Shown piece by piece: positions 7,208-16,253 of a stretch of DNA of 64,000 nt. The position numbers were made by a program, and so were the translations under genes. The number at the start of each line of letters is the position of its first letter. The first letter of the stretch is position 1. This DNA is from JAKSPM01 sp964450645 (GTDB taxonomy: Bacteria; Bacillota; Clostridia; Oscillospirales; Oscillospiraceae): positions 1 to 64,000 of the forward strand of contig CAYVEB010000005.1 in the NCBI GenBank assembly GCA_964450645.1, read 5' to 3'. Under the pieces are notes generated by a model. The model did not search any database. It had not been told where the DNA came from and saw only the letters and a program-made list of their open reading frames with translations.

Positions 7208-9580
7208 TCACGATAATTCTGCGATGGTAACGCCTGTATCGCCCTCGCCATAGGCGCCCAAACGGAATTTTTTGACGAATTTGCTCCTCCGCAGCTCCTC
7301 ATGCACCATGTTGCGGAGCACGCCGGTTCCCTTTCCGTGGATGATCCGCACGAAGCCAAGGTTCGCCATCATTGCGTTGTCCAGGAACGACGAAAGTGCC
7401 GCGGACGCTTCCAGCGCGTCCATGCCCCGCAGATCCAGCTCCGGTGACGCGCCAACAGCGCGCATCGCACGGCCGGACTGCTCCATATACTTCTTCACAG
7501 ACGTCTGCTGCTCATTTTCCAGCAGGTAGACCTCCTCCGGCTTGACGCTGATTTTCATGATCCCGGCTTGCAGCTGATAGGTGCCGTCCTTGTTCAGAGC
7601 CAGAACGGTCGCCTTGGTGCCCAATTTCAGCAGTTCCACCGTGTCGCCCACGCGCACCGCCCGGCTCGGCTTCGGCCGCTCGACCGTCTGCCCGTTTGCG
7701 GAAAGGCGCGCCTCGGCCTCGTTGAGGGTATGGCGCAGCTGGCTCTGGCGCTCGTTGATGCCCTGGACGCCGCCGTCTTTCATCTGCTTGCGCAGCTGTT
7801 TAAGTTCCTCGTGTACTTGGTTAGCGGCAAGACGGGCTTCGTCAAGAATACTCTGCGCCTCCCTGCGGGCGCGCTCGGTGGCCTTCTCCCGCTCCTTTTT
7901 TATTTGCGCCATGTACTCCTCGGACTGGCGCTTTGTCTTTTCCGTCTCCGCGCGCAGCTGCTCCGCCTCCGCCTTGGCCGCCTCCATCTGCTGGCGCTGC
8001 TGTTCGAGCTGATTGAGCACATCTTCAAAGTCCAGATCGTTTTGGCTGATCATATCCCTGGCCTGCTTGATGATCTCCTCGCTCAACCCCAGGCGGCGGG
8101 AAATGGCAAAGGCGTTGGACTTCCCCGGAATTCCGATGAGCAGGCGGTACGTGGGCCGCAGAGTCTCCACATCGAACTCGCAGCTTGCGTTCATAACGCC
8201 CGGCGTGCGCATAGCGTAAAGTTTTAACTCCGCGTAGTGTGTCGTGGCGGCCACACGGCTGCCGCACTTGCGGCAATATTCGATCAAGGCCATCGCCAAC
8301 GCGGCGCCCTCCGCCGGGTCGGTACCGGCGCCCAACTCGTCAAACAGGACTAACGTCTCGCCGTCGCACTGGCCGAGAATCTCCACAATGTTTTTCATGT
8401 GGGCCGAGAACGTGGACAGAGATTGCTCAATGGACTGCTCGTCCCCGATATCCGCCAAGACGCGCGCATAGGCGCAGACCGTGCTGCCGTCGTCCGCCGG
8501 GATTTGCAGCCCGCACTCGGCCATGAGTGTCAGTAATCCCAAGGTTTTCAGGGTCACCGTCTTGCCACCGGTGTTCGGCCCGGTAATAATGAGCGTGTCA
8601 AAATCGCCGCCCAGGCGCACGGTGATCGGGACGACCACCTTGGGATCGATCAGCGGATGGCGCGCATTTTTCAGAAAAATTTGGCCGTTTTCCGTGATTT
8701 TCGGCTCAATCGCCCGCATCTGAAAGGCCAGCTTCGCCTTTGCGAAAATCACGTCCAGCTGGGTCAGCAGCTCGTAGCTTTGGGATATCGACTCGCGGAA
8801 ATTCGCGGCTTCAGCCGAGAGCTCCGCCAAAATCCGCTCGATCTCCTTCTTCTCTTTGAGCAGCAGCTCTCGCAATGCGTTGTTGGCGTTGACAGCCGAC
8901 ATCGGTTCAATGAAAAACGTGCCGCCGCTCGCGGATACGTCGTGTACCAGGCCGGGAATCTCATTTTTAAACTCGCTCTTGACGGGTACAACATAGCGGT
9001 CAGAGCGCAAGGTGACGATCGGCTCGCGCAGATATTTGGCGAAGGAGGCAGACGTGATAATCTTTTGCAGGCTCTCTTTAATCCGTGCGCTCTGCACGCG
9101 CATATGTCTGCGGATATCCGCCAACTCCGAACTGGCGGCGTCGGAGATCTCCTCCTCCGACAAAATGGCTGTAGAAATTCGCTCCTCCAAATAGCGGTTG
9201 GGCGAAAGGCCCTGGAACAGGGGATCCAGGCATGACTCCGCCAGATCGCCGTTGTAATATTCCTTGACCGCTCTTGCGCAGCGGAGCACGCCGGCAATCC
9301 GCAGCAACTCCGCGGTACTCAGGCTGCCGCCGCGCTCCGCCCGTTCCAGCGACGCGCCGACAGGCAGAACCTCCTGGAAGCCCGGCGCGCCCTTTTGCGT
9401 GATCAGGCGGCACGCAGCCGCGGTCTGCTGCTGGAGTACGCGGATGTCGTCCGCGTCGCGCAAAGGCTTCAGCATCCGGCACCGCTCCTTGGCCTCCTGC
9501 GAGGTGGCGCAGAAAGCCAGCTTGTCCAAAACTGCGGCCAATTCCAGTTTTTGTATCGACTTTTCATATAACTGGGACAT
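7208..9580 (-). CDS. mutS2: Endonuclease MutS2
   Basis: MutS2 is the Firmicutes MutS paralogue linked to suppression of recombination and to ribosome rescue, not to mismatch repair. The 790-residue product has MutS core and clamp regions without the mismatch-recognition domain, a Walker A loop GPNTGGKTVTLKTLG near residue 335, a Walker B/DELGAGTDPAEGAALA segment, a long charged coiled coil (about 515-640), a KOW-like segment, and a C-terminal Smr nuclease domain (LDLRGMDALEA to the IHGKGTG loop). The ATG at 9580 has GGAGG eight bases upstream; the longer in-frame start lacks this. Confidence 0.95.
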   Translation of the reverse strand: MSQLYEKSIQKLELAAVLDKLAFCATSQEAKERCRMLKPLRDADDIRVLQQQTAAACRLITQKGAPGFQEVLPVGASLERAERGGSLSTAELLRIAGVLRCARAVKEYYNGDLAESCLDPLFQGLSPNRYLEERISTAILSEEEISDAASSELADIRRHMRVQSARIKESLQKIITSASFAKYLREPIVTLRSDRYVVPVKSEFKNEIPGLVHDVSASGGTFFIEPMSAVNANNALRELLLKEKKEIERILAELSAEAANFRESISQSYELLTQLDVIFAKAKLAFQMRAIEPKITENGQIFLKNARHPLIDPKVVVPITVRLGGDFDTLIITGPNTGGKTVTLKTLGLLTLMAECGLQIPADDGSTVCAYARVLADIGDEQSIEQSLSTFSAHMKNIVEILGQCDGETLVLFDELGAGTDPAEGAALAMALIEYCRKCGSRVAATTHYAELKLYAMRTPGVMNASCEFDVETLRPTYRLLIGIPGKSNAFAISRRLGLSEEIIKQARDMISQNDLDFEDVLNQLEQQRQQMEAAKAEAEQLRAETEKTKRQSEEYMAQIKKEREKATERARREAQSILDEARLAANQVHEELKQLRKQMKDGGVQGINERQSQLRHTLNEAEARLSANGQTVERPKPSRAVRVGDTVELLKLGTKATVLALNKDGTYQLQAGIMKISVKPEEVYLLENEQQTSVKKYMEQSGRAMRAVGASPELDLRGMDALEASAALSSFLDNAMMANLGFVRIIHGKGTGVLRNMVHEELRRSKFVKKFRLGAYGEGDTGVTIAELS

Positions 9581-9648
9581 AAAATCGTCCTCCATCTTGC
9601 AGTACAAACGTTTTCCCATTTTGCGGCACACGCCACAAGCCTAAACCG

Positions 9649-10401
9649 TTACCCGGCCCCTTTGACCATAAGAGATTTATAAAAATCCAGCGTATAAAAT
9701 CCCCGTTCCAGCTGGGTGCACAAAAAAGTCTCCGTCACCGCGCACAGCTCCTCCAACGCAGGCTGCGACAGAGTGAAGGAAAACAGCCGCTTTGCCGGAC
9801 AGTAGACGATATACCGCATCGCCGCCAGCGTTCCTTTGGAGACGGGCATCCGGATGCCGTCATAACCCTCGCCGCAGGTCTGGCACTGTAACCCTCCGTT
9901 GGACACGTTGAACCGATCCGGTTCCTCCGAACCACAGACCGCGCACCGCTCCAGATTTGGCTCGTATCCCGCCAGACACGCCAGCCGCAGCTCAAACGCC
10001 GCCTTAATTAACTCCTTCGGCCTGGCCGGCTGGCACAGCGCGTACAGGGCGTTGAGCGTCAGCGACAGCAATTCCGGGTTGATCACGTCTTCCTGGGAGA
10101 CAACCTCCGCCGCCTGGGCGAAATACGCCCCCAGGGACAGCCGCTCCAAATCCCCCCGTAGGCCGAAAAACATCTCCTTCGGCTCCGCCTCCGTGATCAC
10201 ATGGTAGCCCCGGTAGTCCAGCAAGGTGAACTCCCCGTAGGTCAGCAGCTGGCAGACGCTTTTCAACTTGCTGCTTTTTGACCGGACGCCCCGCGCTTTC
10301 AGGGTCATTTTCCCATGATCCTTAGTCAGCACGGTGAGCAGGCGGTCGCGCTCTTTATAGTCGGTTTGCCGCAGGATCAGACCCTCTGTTTTTAAGTACA
10401 T
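9649..10401 (-). CDS. recO: DNA repair protein RecO
   Basis: RecO promotes RecA loading on SSB-coated DNA in the RecFOR pathway. The 250-residue product starts with an OB-fold (MYLKTEGLILRQTDYKERDR), has a helical middle, and keeps the four-cysteine zinc site (CAVCGSEE near 150 and CQTC near 170). The ATG at 10401 starts the conserved domain and has GGGAG close upstream; the longer open frame to 10566 covers the yqzL gene in another frame and is rejected. It is the last gene of the block that starts at yqfC. Confidence 0.93.
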   Translation of the reverse strand: MYLKTEGLILRQTDYKERDRLLTVLTKDHGKMTLKARGVRSKSSKLKSVCQLLTYGEFTLLDYRGYHVITEAEPKEMFFGLRGDLERLSLGAYFAQAAEVVSQEDVINPELLSLTLNALYALCQPARPKELIKAAFELRLACLAGYEPNLERCAVCGSEEPDRFNVSNGGLQCQTCGEGYDGIRMPVSKGTLAAMRYIVYCPAKRLFSFTLSQPALEELCAVTETFLCTQLERGFYTLDFYKSLMVKGAG

Positions 10402-10468
10402 ATGCTCCCTATCGTATTCGCACGGTCGGCTCCGGGGAAACCGCGTTCCCCCGGAGCTAATACTTTTC

Positions 10469-10570
10469 TTACGCTGTCTTTTCCAAATCCCGGATTGCCT
10501 GCTTATAGAGCAAATAAATCTCCGGCGCACCGGTTTGCAAAAACAACGACCAATACTCGTTTGCATCCAT
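10469..10570 (-). CDS. yqzL: YqzL-family small protein
   Basis: A 33-codon gene sits between era and recO, exactly where Bacillus subtilis carries yqzL. The protein begins MDANEYWSLFLQTGAPEIYL and continues LYKQAIRDLEKTA. The pattern W-x3-F-x2-T-G-x(5)-YLLYK is characteristic of YqzL proteins. GGAGG lies nine bases before the ATG at 10570. The function of the family is unknown. The identification rests on position plus this short motif. Confidence 0.75.
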   Translation of the reverse strand: MDANEYWSLFLQTGAPEIYLLYKQAIRDLEKTA

Positions 10571-10647
10571 AGGGCAATTCCTCCATTTCGATCCTACTTT
10601 TAAGATATGGTTAGGATTTGCCGAATGGTACAAACTATTCTGAAAAA

Positions 10648-11532
10648 TCATTCATATCCAAAATTGCGAATCAGGAATTGGCTGTCGCGCCAGTTCTCCT
10701 TGACCTTAACCCATGTCTGCAAATACACCTTCGTGCCCATAAAGCGCTCGCAGTCGGCCCGCGCCATGGTGCTGATTTTTTTCAGCATCGCCCCGTGTTT
10801 TCCGATAATAATGCCCTTGTGGCTGGCCTTTTCGCAGTAAATGGTCGCATCGATGTCGACAATGCCGTTGTCCCGTTCGGAGAATTTGGTGATCTCCACC
10901 GCCGTCCCGTGGGGAATTTCCTGTTCCAGGCACCACAGCATCTTTTCCCGGATGATCTCGGCAATCACCTGCCGCTCCGGCTGATCGGACGTGACACCGC
11001 CAGGGAAAAAGTGGGGCGATTCCACCGCGTACTGCTCGCAGACGGTCAAAAGCTCCTCCACACCGTCGCCGGTCTTGGCGCTGATGGGAATCACCGCGTC
11101 AAACGCGTAGCGGCTGCTGTAGGCGGCAATCACAGCAAGCAGCGCGTCCTTCTCCACCGTGTCGATTTTGTTGATCACCAAAATCGCCGGCACATGCGTC
11201 TGAGCGATCTGCCGCAGCAGCTGCTCTTCCAGCTCACCCACATTCGCAATTGGCTCCACCAGCAGCAGCACCGCGTCTACATCCGCCACCGAGGCATGTA
11301 CAACGCCGACCATATAGTCCCCCAGCTTTGTACGCGGCCTGTGGAACCCCGGCGTGTCCAGAAACACAAGCTGTGTCTCTCCCCGGGTTAGGACGCCCGT
11401 GATCCGGTTGCGGGTCGTCTGCGGCTTGTTGGAAACAATTGCAATCTTCTCCCCCACAATTTTGTTGATCAGCGTGGACTTCCCCACGTTTGGCCGCCCA
11501 CAAATGGTGAGCATTGCAGATTTTGTATCCAT
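10648..11532 (-). CDS. era: GTPase Era
   Basis: Era is an essential GTPase that binds the 3' end of 16S rRNA during 30S maturation. The 294-residue protein has G1 GRPNVGKST (about residues 12-20), the switch region QTTRNRITG, G3 DTPGFH, G4 NKID, the SAK G5 motif, and a C-terminal KH domain with GKHGAMLKKI near 235. The ATG at 11532 is preceded by GGAG. The upstream gap of about 120 bases to ybeY lacks the dgkA and cdd genes often found here. Confidence 0.96.
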   Translation of the reverse strand: MDTKSAMLTICGRPNVGKSTLINKIVGEKIAIVSNKPQTTRNRITGVLTRGETQLVFLDTPGFHRPRTKLGDYMVGVVHASVADVDAVLLLVEPIANVGELEEQLLRQIAQTHVPAILVINKIDTVEKDALLAVIAAYSSRYAFDAVIPISAKTGDGVEELLTVCEQYAVESPHFFPGGVTSDQPERQVIAEIIREKMLWCLEQEIPHGTAVEITKFSERDNGIVDIDATIYCEKASHKGIIIGKHGAMLKKISTMARADCERFMGTKVYLQTWVKVKENWRDSQFLIRNFGYE

Positions 11533-11651
11533 GATGATTTCTCCTGTTTTTACCGCGCCCGCCGCAATCGAACGCGTATCGTGTGTATTTCAGTACCTCT
11601 GACAACCGGACGCCTGTGCGGAAAGCCGCCCGGAACGCCGGAATTTTGGTT

Positions 11652-12152
11652 CTATTTTGATTTTGGCAGCATGATCTCCGCCAGAATGGCCTCCTCCCGG
11701 CCACGCATCTGCTTTTTCATAGGGCCTTCGTCCATGTGGTCATAGCCCAGCAGGTGCAGCACAGAATGTACCGTCAGGTATCCCGCCTCCCGGCGGACGC
11801 CGTGGCCGAACTCGGCCGCCTGCTTGCGCACCTGCTCCATGGAAATGGCCATATCGCCCAGGGGCAGCAAGCCGGTTTCTGCGTCCAGATAGGGCACCCA
11901 GTCCTCCGGCGGCTCTCCGGGCTTCAGCGTAAACATGGGAAATGACAGCACGTCTGTGGCCTTGTCCACGCCGCGGCTGGCCCGGTTGATCGTCCGGATG
12001 CCCTTGTTATCCGTCACCAGAACGTTGATCTCCACCGGGACGTCCACGCCCTCGCAGCGCACCGCCGTCAAAATGCACCGGCGCAGATAGACCGTCAGCG
12101 CGATGCTTTTATCGGCACGGTTGACATAAGAAATATTGATCTGGTCCCTCAC
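11652..12152 (-). CDS. ybeY: Endoribonuclease YbeY
   Basis: YbeY is a zinc-dependent endoribonuclease involved in 16S rRNA 3' maturation and 70S quality control. The 166-residue product contains the zinc motif HSVLHLLGYDHMDEG near residue 130, preceded by GDMAIS. It starts at a GTG whose TGA overlap with phoH (GTGA) suggests translational coupling. Length is typical of the family. Confidence 0.94.
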   Translation of the reverse strand: MRDQINISYVNRADKSIALTVYLRRCILTAVRCEGVDVPVEINVLVTDNKGIRTINRASRGVDKATDVLSFPMFTLKPGEPPEDWVPYLDAETGLLPLGDMAISMEQVRKQAAEFGHGVRREAGYLTVHSVLHLLGYDHMDEGPMKKQMRGREEAILAEIMLPKSK

Positions 12153-13147
12153 AGCGATTTCTTCCTTTTGTAAGTTTTTCCAGGCAGCTCCCTGGCGCGC
12201 TTTTCATAGTTTTCATAGGCCGCCACAATCTGCTGCACAAGCGCGTGGCGCACCACGTCGCTGGCAGTCAGCCGGCAGATAGCGATATCTTGGACGTTCT
12301 CCAGAACCTTAATCGCGTCTTTCAAGCCGCTGACTTTATCCGCCGGCAGGTCGATCTGCGTCACGTCGCCGGTGATGACGATCTTGGAGCCAAAGCCCAG
12401 CCGGGTCAGGAACATTTTCATCTGCTCCCGTGTGGTATTCTGCGCCTCGTCAAGGATAATGAAGCTGTCGTCCAGCGTCCGCCCGCGCATATAGGCCAGC
12501 GGCGCGACCTCAATATTGCCCCGCTCAAGATATTTCTGGTACGTCTCCGGCCCCAGCATATCAAACAGGGCGTCGTACAGCGGCCGCAGATAGGGATCCA
12601 CCTTGTTTTGCAGATCGCCGGGCAAAAAGCCCAGCCGCTCCCCCGCCTCCACCGCTGGGCGGGTGAGGATGATCCGGTTGACCGTTTTTTCGCGGAAAGC
12701 CGCCACCGCCGCCGCAACGGCGAGATACGTCTTGCCCGTTCCCGCCGGGCCAACGCCGATGGTGATGGTATTTTTCATAATTGCCTTCATATACCGCTGC
12801 TGGCCCAACGTCTTCGGCTTGATGGGCTTGCCCTTGGCGGTGATGCAGACCACATCCTTGGCCATCTCCTGGATCTTGTCGTCTTCCCCGCTGCAGACCA
12901 AGTCGATCAGGTAGCGCACCTTCTGCTCGTCAATGGACTCGCCCTTAGCGGCCAGACTGAGCAACCCCTCGATGGCGCGGCTGCCCTTATCCACAGCCTC
13001 CACATCCCCTGTCACCTTCAGCTCCGTGTCCCGGTTGACCACCTTCACTTGAAAGGTCTGCTCGATCCGCTTAATATTTTCATCAAAGGAGCCGAATACG
13101 TTAATGATCTGCTCCATCCGCTCCGCGTTAATTACTCTCTCTGCCAT
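12149..13147 (-). CDS. phoH: PhoH-family ATPase
   Basis: The 332-residue protein is a PhoH-like (YqfP/PhoL-type) P-loop ATPase of the kind always found next to ybeY; its role is probably RNA-related but not settled. Visible motifs are Walker A GPAGTGKTYLAVAAAV near residue 138, RPAVEAGERLGFLPGD, and Walker B DEAQNTT near residue 235. It sits between yqfD and ybeY with a four-base overlap to ybeY. The ATG at 13147 has only a weak purine-rich upstream sequence. Confidence 0.92.
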   Translation of the reverse strand: MAERVINAERMEQIINVFGSFDENIKRIEQTFQVKVVNRDTELKVTGDVEAVDKGSRAIEGLLSLAAKGESIDEQKVRYLIDLVCSGEDDKIQEMAKDVVCITAKGKPIKPKTLGQQRYMKAIMKNTITIGVGPAGTGKTYLAVAAAVAAFREKTVNRIILTRPAVEAGERLGFLPGDLQNKVDPYLRPLYDALFDMLGPETYQKYLERGNIEVAPLAYMRGRTLDDSFIILDEAQNTTREQMKMFLTRLGFGSKIVITGDVTQIDLPADKVSGLKDAIKVLENVQDIAICRLTASDVVRHALVQQIVAAYENYEKRARELPGKTYKRKKSL

Positions 13148-13181
13148 ATTTTTCTCTCGCTTTCGTATTTTACGTCTCCTT

Positions 13182-14384
13182 TTACGTCTCCGGAGTCTCG
13201 CCGAACAAATCTATGGGCGCGGGCACCATCCTGGCAATCATTTCCTGGCAACTGTTGTCCGCCTCCAGCAGCCAGGTGCTCGCTTTGGCCGTGACGGTAT
13301 AGCTCTGGGAGAGGATACTGCCCGCGATCATGTCCCCCTTGACCGTCCGGGTCACGTAGTCGAGCAAAAGCGCCTCCGCCTCCTGGCGGGTCAGCGGAAC
13401 CTCCTGCGTTTGATAGCTTCGCAGCGTTTCGATTTCCAGCTCCGCGGGAAACGCGTATCCGCCCGGAAGAATGAGCGCCTTCCTTTCCACTATTTTATCA
13501 CACTTTCCCTGTGGAATTCCACTATTTCTTGACAAATTTATTCTTTTTCTTCCGATTATTAAAATATAATTGGTGATTTCCTCGCCGGTATAGCATTTTT
13601 GCCGGACAGTTTTAGGAATCTGTACCGTTTCATGCCGCCAGGTCATGGCGTAGATTTCCGCAAGGGCGTGAACCGCCTGCGGACCGGTCGTCCAATCCGC
13701 ATAGCCGGAAACCAGCAGCTGCCCCTCGGTGACAGTATCGCCAACCTCGCAAGCCTTAAACCCGTCCATCACCTGCATCTGCGTGATCACCCCGGCCCGG
13801 GACGCCACAACGTTCGTAATCTCGTGCTCCAGCTCGATCTGCGGCTCCGGCTCCCGCTCCGCCACCAGAACCGTCACACATCCACCAGTGCGGTTGACCG
13901 CGCACCAGCGCAGTTCCGGAAGCTCATTCATCATGCGGTTTTTAATGTCCTGCGAGCGGATATCCGCGCCCCACGCGCCAAACTTTACGCCAAATTTTTC
14001 CAGCGCGTGGAGAATCTCGCCGGTCTGCACCCGCTCATTCCCCTGCACCTGGACTGTCCAAACAAACCTCGGCAGCAGCACAAGCGCGGCCAAAACCACT
14101 ACCATTCCAACCACCATCACCGGCCGCCGCTTAAGTCCGCGCAGCGTCTGCCGCAATCCCACATACCGCTCCACCTCCACCGCGCACTGTGCGCTCCCGG
14201 CAACGCGGCTAGCCTCCTCTAGATCCCGCCAGTAGACGACGCACCGGAACTCTACTTCGCTCAACCGATCGATGCCCCAGAAGGGAATCCTCCGCGCCGC
14301 CAGGCGATTCATACAAGTCTCTTGGGACGCGCCGGTAATTTTGATGCGCGCCGTACCCCGGATATAATTGATTACTGGATTCAT
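13182..14384 (-). CDS. yqfD: Sporulation protein YqfD
   Basis: The 400-residue product matches YqfD, a mother-cell membrane protein required for efficient sporulation. An N-terminal domain of about 90 residues (RGTARIKITGASQETCMNRL) is followed by one membrane segment (MVVVLAALVLLPRFVW, about 95-110) and a large C-terminal extracytoplasmic region with the conserved WTVQVQGNERV motif. Its position directly after yqfC, with the pair overlapping closely, is diagnostic. The start is an ATG preceded by GGGGTGAG. Confidence 0.92.
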   Translation of the reverse strand: MNPVINYIRGTARIKITGASQETCMNRLAARRIPFWGIDRLSEVEFRCVVYWRDLEEASRVAGSAQCAVEVERYVGLRQTLRGLKRRPVMVVGMVVVLAALVLLPRFVWTVQVQGNERVQTGEILHALEKFGVKFGAWGADIRSQDIKNRMMNELPELRWCAVNRTGGCVTVLVAEREPEPQIELEHEITNVVASRAGVITQMQVMDGFKACEVGDTVTEGQLLVSGYADWTTGPQAVHALAEIYAMTWRHETVQIPKTVRQKCYTGEEITNYILIIGRKRINLSRNSGIPQGKCDKIVERKALILPGGYAFPAELEIETLRSYQTQEVPLTRQEAEALLLDYVTRTVKGDMIAGSILSQSYTVTAKASTWLLEADNSCQEMIARMVPAPIDLFGETPET

Positions 14385-14388
14385 CGTC

Positions 14389-14655
14389 TCACCCCAATAC
14401 CACCGCAGATATGTTGCCGCCGATCTCCACGCGGGACCGGGTCAGGAGGGTAATGGTCAGCGCTTCGCCCTGGACAGCGACTATCCCGCTGTGGGTCGCA
14501 ACGTGGATGCGCTGCTGGGTATATTCGAGGATGGCGCTGTGATGATCGATGGACACCTTGGATGTCCCGCGGATCTCAATCAAAGGCTCCTGTGTGAGAA
14601 TCTCGCTGGGGATGTCGAATTTCTCGGAAAATTTGTGCATAAATTTGTCCTTCAA
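14389..14655 (-). CDS. yqfC: YabP/YqfC-family sporulation protein
   Basis: This 88-residue protein fits the YabP/YqfC family: a beta-rich domain with the pattern PLIEIRGTSKVSIDHH and a C-terminal LTRSRVEIGG. In Bacillus yqfC is sigma-E controlled and precedes yqfD. The start is either TTG at 14655 with GAGGTG seven bases upstream, or an internal ATG five codons later with AAGGA upstream; the TTG is preferred because of the stronger site. It is the first gene of the yqfC-to-recO block. Confidence 0.9.
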   Translation of the reverse strand: MKDKFMHKFSEKFDIPSEILTQEPLIEIRGTSKVSIDHHSAILEYTQQRIHVATHSGIVAVQGEALTITLLTRSRVEIGGNISAVVLG

Positions 14656-14759
14656 ACCGTTTCACCTCGCTCAATTCTATGCACAGGCAGGCAAAGATTT
14701 GTCCGGCACGCATATATTTCATACCAGGACAAATCAATTTAATTGTCGAGGTGAATGGT
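14656..14759. promoter_or_regulatory. Divergent control region yqfC/ylbJ
   Basis: The 104-base gap separates two sporulation genes read in opposite directions. It holds a 9-base inverted repeat, GATTTGTCC at 14696-14704 and its complement at 14727-14735. A sequence CATAGAAT on the minus strand (14674-14681) resembles a sigma-E -10 box for yqfC, and CATATATT lies on the plus strand. Both families are sigma-E dependent in Bacillus, but the -35 matches are poor. Confidence 0.4.
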
Positions 14760-15812
14760 ATGAAGCAAATCCATTGGAGGACCTATATCCTGCCGCTTTT
14801 GGCCGTTGGGGCGGGGCTGATGTTGTTTTTTGGACAAGCGGCGGTGGACGGCGCGGGTAAGGCGCTGGCCATGTGCGGCAGTACGGTCATTCCGTCTTTG
14901 TTTCCATTTTTCGTCATGTCCGGTCTGCTGACCGGTCTGGGCGCTGGGCAGGGCATCGCGCAAAAACTGGCGCGGCCGCTGCGCAAATATCTGGGAATCA
15001 CGCCAGCAGGCGGAATGGCGCTGCTCATGGGGCTGCTGGGCGGCTATCCCCTGGGCGTGCGCGCCGTGATGGATCTTTACGAGCAAAAGCGCATTTATTC
15101 AAGCGACGTCCAAAAGCTCCTTTTGTTCTGCAACAACACCGGCCCTGCGTTTTTCGTCGGGGCGGCCGGGCTGGCGTTGTTTGGGAATGCCGCCGTCGGC
15201 TTGACACTCTATGTTATCCACGCCGTCAGCGCCGTCCTCACCGGTGTCTGGCTGCAACGCCTGCGGCCGGTCTCCAGCCCCTACACGGTGCAGCCGCTGC
15301 CGGAGCCGAAAAAAAAGGGCGTATTTCCCCAGGCTGTCGTATCCGCCTGCCAGTCCATGCTGCACATCAGCGCTTTTGTCGTGTTCTTTGGCGCGGTATT
15401 GGGCGTATTGCGCCAGCTGGTACCGCTCAGTGGACTGTGGGAGGCGCTGGTCTGCGGAAGCTTGGAAATGACCTCCGGCGTGATGGCCCTGGCGGGGCAA
15501 AGCCCGCTCGTCATGTTCTGCCTGGCGGAGGTCTTAATTACCTGGGGCGGCGTATGCGTCCACTGTCAGGCGATGGCCCTTGCCGGCGAACTGATGCCCG
15601 TCGGGCAATATCTGGGCGCGAAGCTGCTCCAGGCCGTAATCGCTGGGGCCATCGCGCTGCCGGTCGGTCTGGCGGAGTTGGGCTGCGAGGGAATCCCGCA
15701 AAATCTGCGGGTGTATCTTTGGATCCTTCCGGCCGGGTGCGCGGCGCTCCTGATCGTCTTTGGAAAAATTTTGAAAAAAGAGGCTAGTAATTCCCGGCAA
15801 AATTCGATATAA
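14760..15812 (+). CDS. ylbJ: YlbJ-like sporulation membrane protein
   Basis: The 350-residue protein is almost entirely made of membrane segments (about eight), with the nucleoside-recognition/YlbJ pattern GLLGGYPLGVRAV near residue 100 and NNTGPAFFVG near residue 125. YlbJ proteins are sigma-E dependent and needed for spore heat resistance in Bacillus; the substrate, if any, is unknown. The ATG at 14760 has GAGGTG upstream; an in-frame start 27 codons earlier would run through the promoter region and is rejected. It is divergent from yqfC. Confidence 0.88.
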   Translation: MKQIHWRTYILPLLAVGAGLMLFFGQAAVDGAGKALAMCGSTVIPSLFPFFVMSGLLTGLGAGQGIAQKLARPLRKYLGITPAGGMALLMGLLGGYPLGVRAVMDLYEQKRIYSSDVQKLLLFCNNTGPAFFVGAAGLALFGNAAVGLTLYVIHAVSAVLTGVWLQRLRPVSSPYTVQPLPEPKKKGVFPQAVVSACQSMLHISAFVVFFGAVLGVLRQLVPLSGLWEALVCGSLEMTSGVMALAGQSPLVMFCLAEVLITWGGVCVHCQAMALAGELMPVGQYLGAKLLQAVIAGAIALPVGLAELGCEGIPQNLRVYLWILPAGCAALLIVFGKILKKEASNSRQNSI

Positions 15813-15833
15813 TAGAGGGCGAGGTGAGGCCCG

Positions 15834-16043
15834 ATGCTGTTTCGCAAAAAAATTGAACGTTCCTGTTCCTATTGCGCCCGGGGCGGCAAGGTGGACGATC
15901 AAACCGTTTTGTGCAAGAAAAAAGGCTTTGTGGACTGTCACGGCAGCTGCCGCAAATTTCAATACGACCCGCTCAAGCGGATTCCGCCCAAACCCACGGC
16001 ACAGGATTTTTCCAAATATCGGGACGAAGATTTCTCTCTATAA
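15834..16043 (+). CDS. Small conserved cysteine-rich protein
   Basis: This 69-residue protein has a CSYC pair near residue 11, single cysteines at about 27, 35 and 39, and a conserved-looking tail YDPLKRIPPKP ending in EDFSL. The spacing suggests a zinc-binding or Fe-S knuckle. I recall similar small proteins downstream of ylbJ in Oscillospiraceae, with no assigned function. GAGGTGAGG precedes the ATG. It lies 21 bases after ylbJ, so it is probably cotranscribed. Confidence 0.75.
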   Translation: MLFRKKIERSCSYCARGGKVDDQTVLCKKKGFVDCHGSCRKFQYDPLKRIPPKPTAQDFSKYRDEDFSL

Positions 16044-16095
16044 GAAAAATTGAAAAACTGGGTCGGGATCATTCACCGCCCTTCTCATGGCACAC

Positions 16096-16146
16096 AAAAG
16101 GGGTTGCCGCAAAATGTAGAAGCTACATTCTGCGACAGCCCCTTTG
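16096..16146. terminator. Bidirectional terminator
   Basis: A stem of about 22 pairs with a few mismatches (16096-16118 with 16122-16146) is flanked by AAAAGGGG and CCCCTTTGTT. It lies between the convergent plus-strand ylbJ group and the minus-strand DUF362 gene and can serve both. The remainder of 16044-16253 shows no gene. Confidence 0.75.
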
Positions 16147-16253
16147 TTCTTGAAGTCTGCCCCCCTGAATAAGATCTACCTCTACGATTTCTCAGCAGGA
16201 CGGCGCTTCGCCCTTAGGCATCTGTTGCAGGGCGGGCACCGTTGCAGCGCTTC

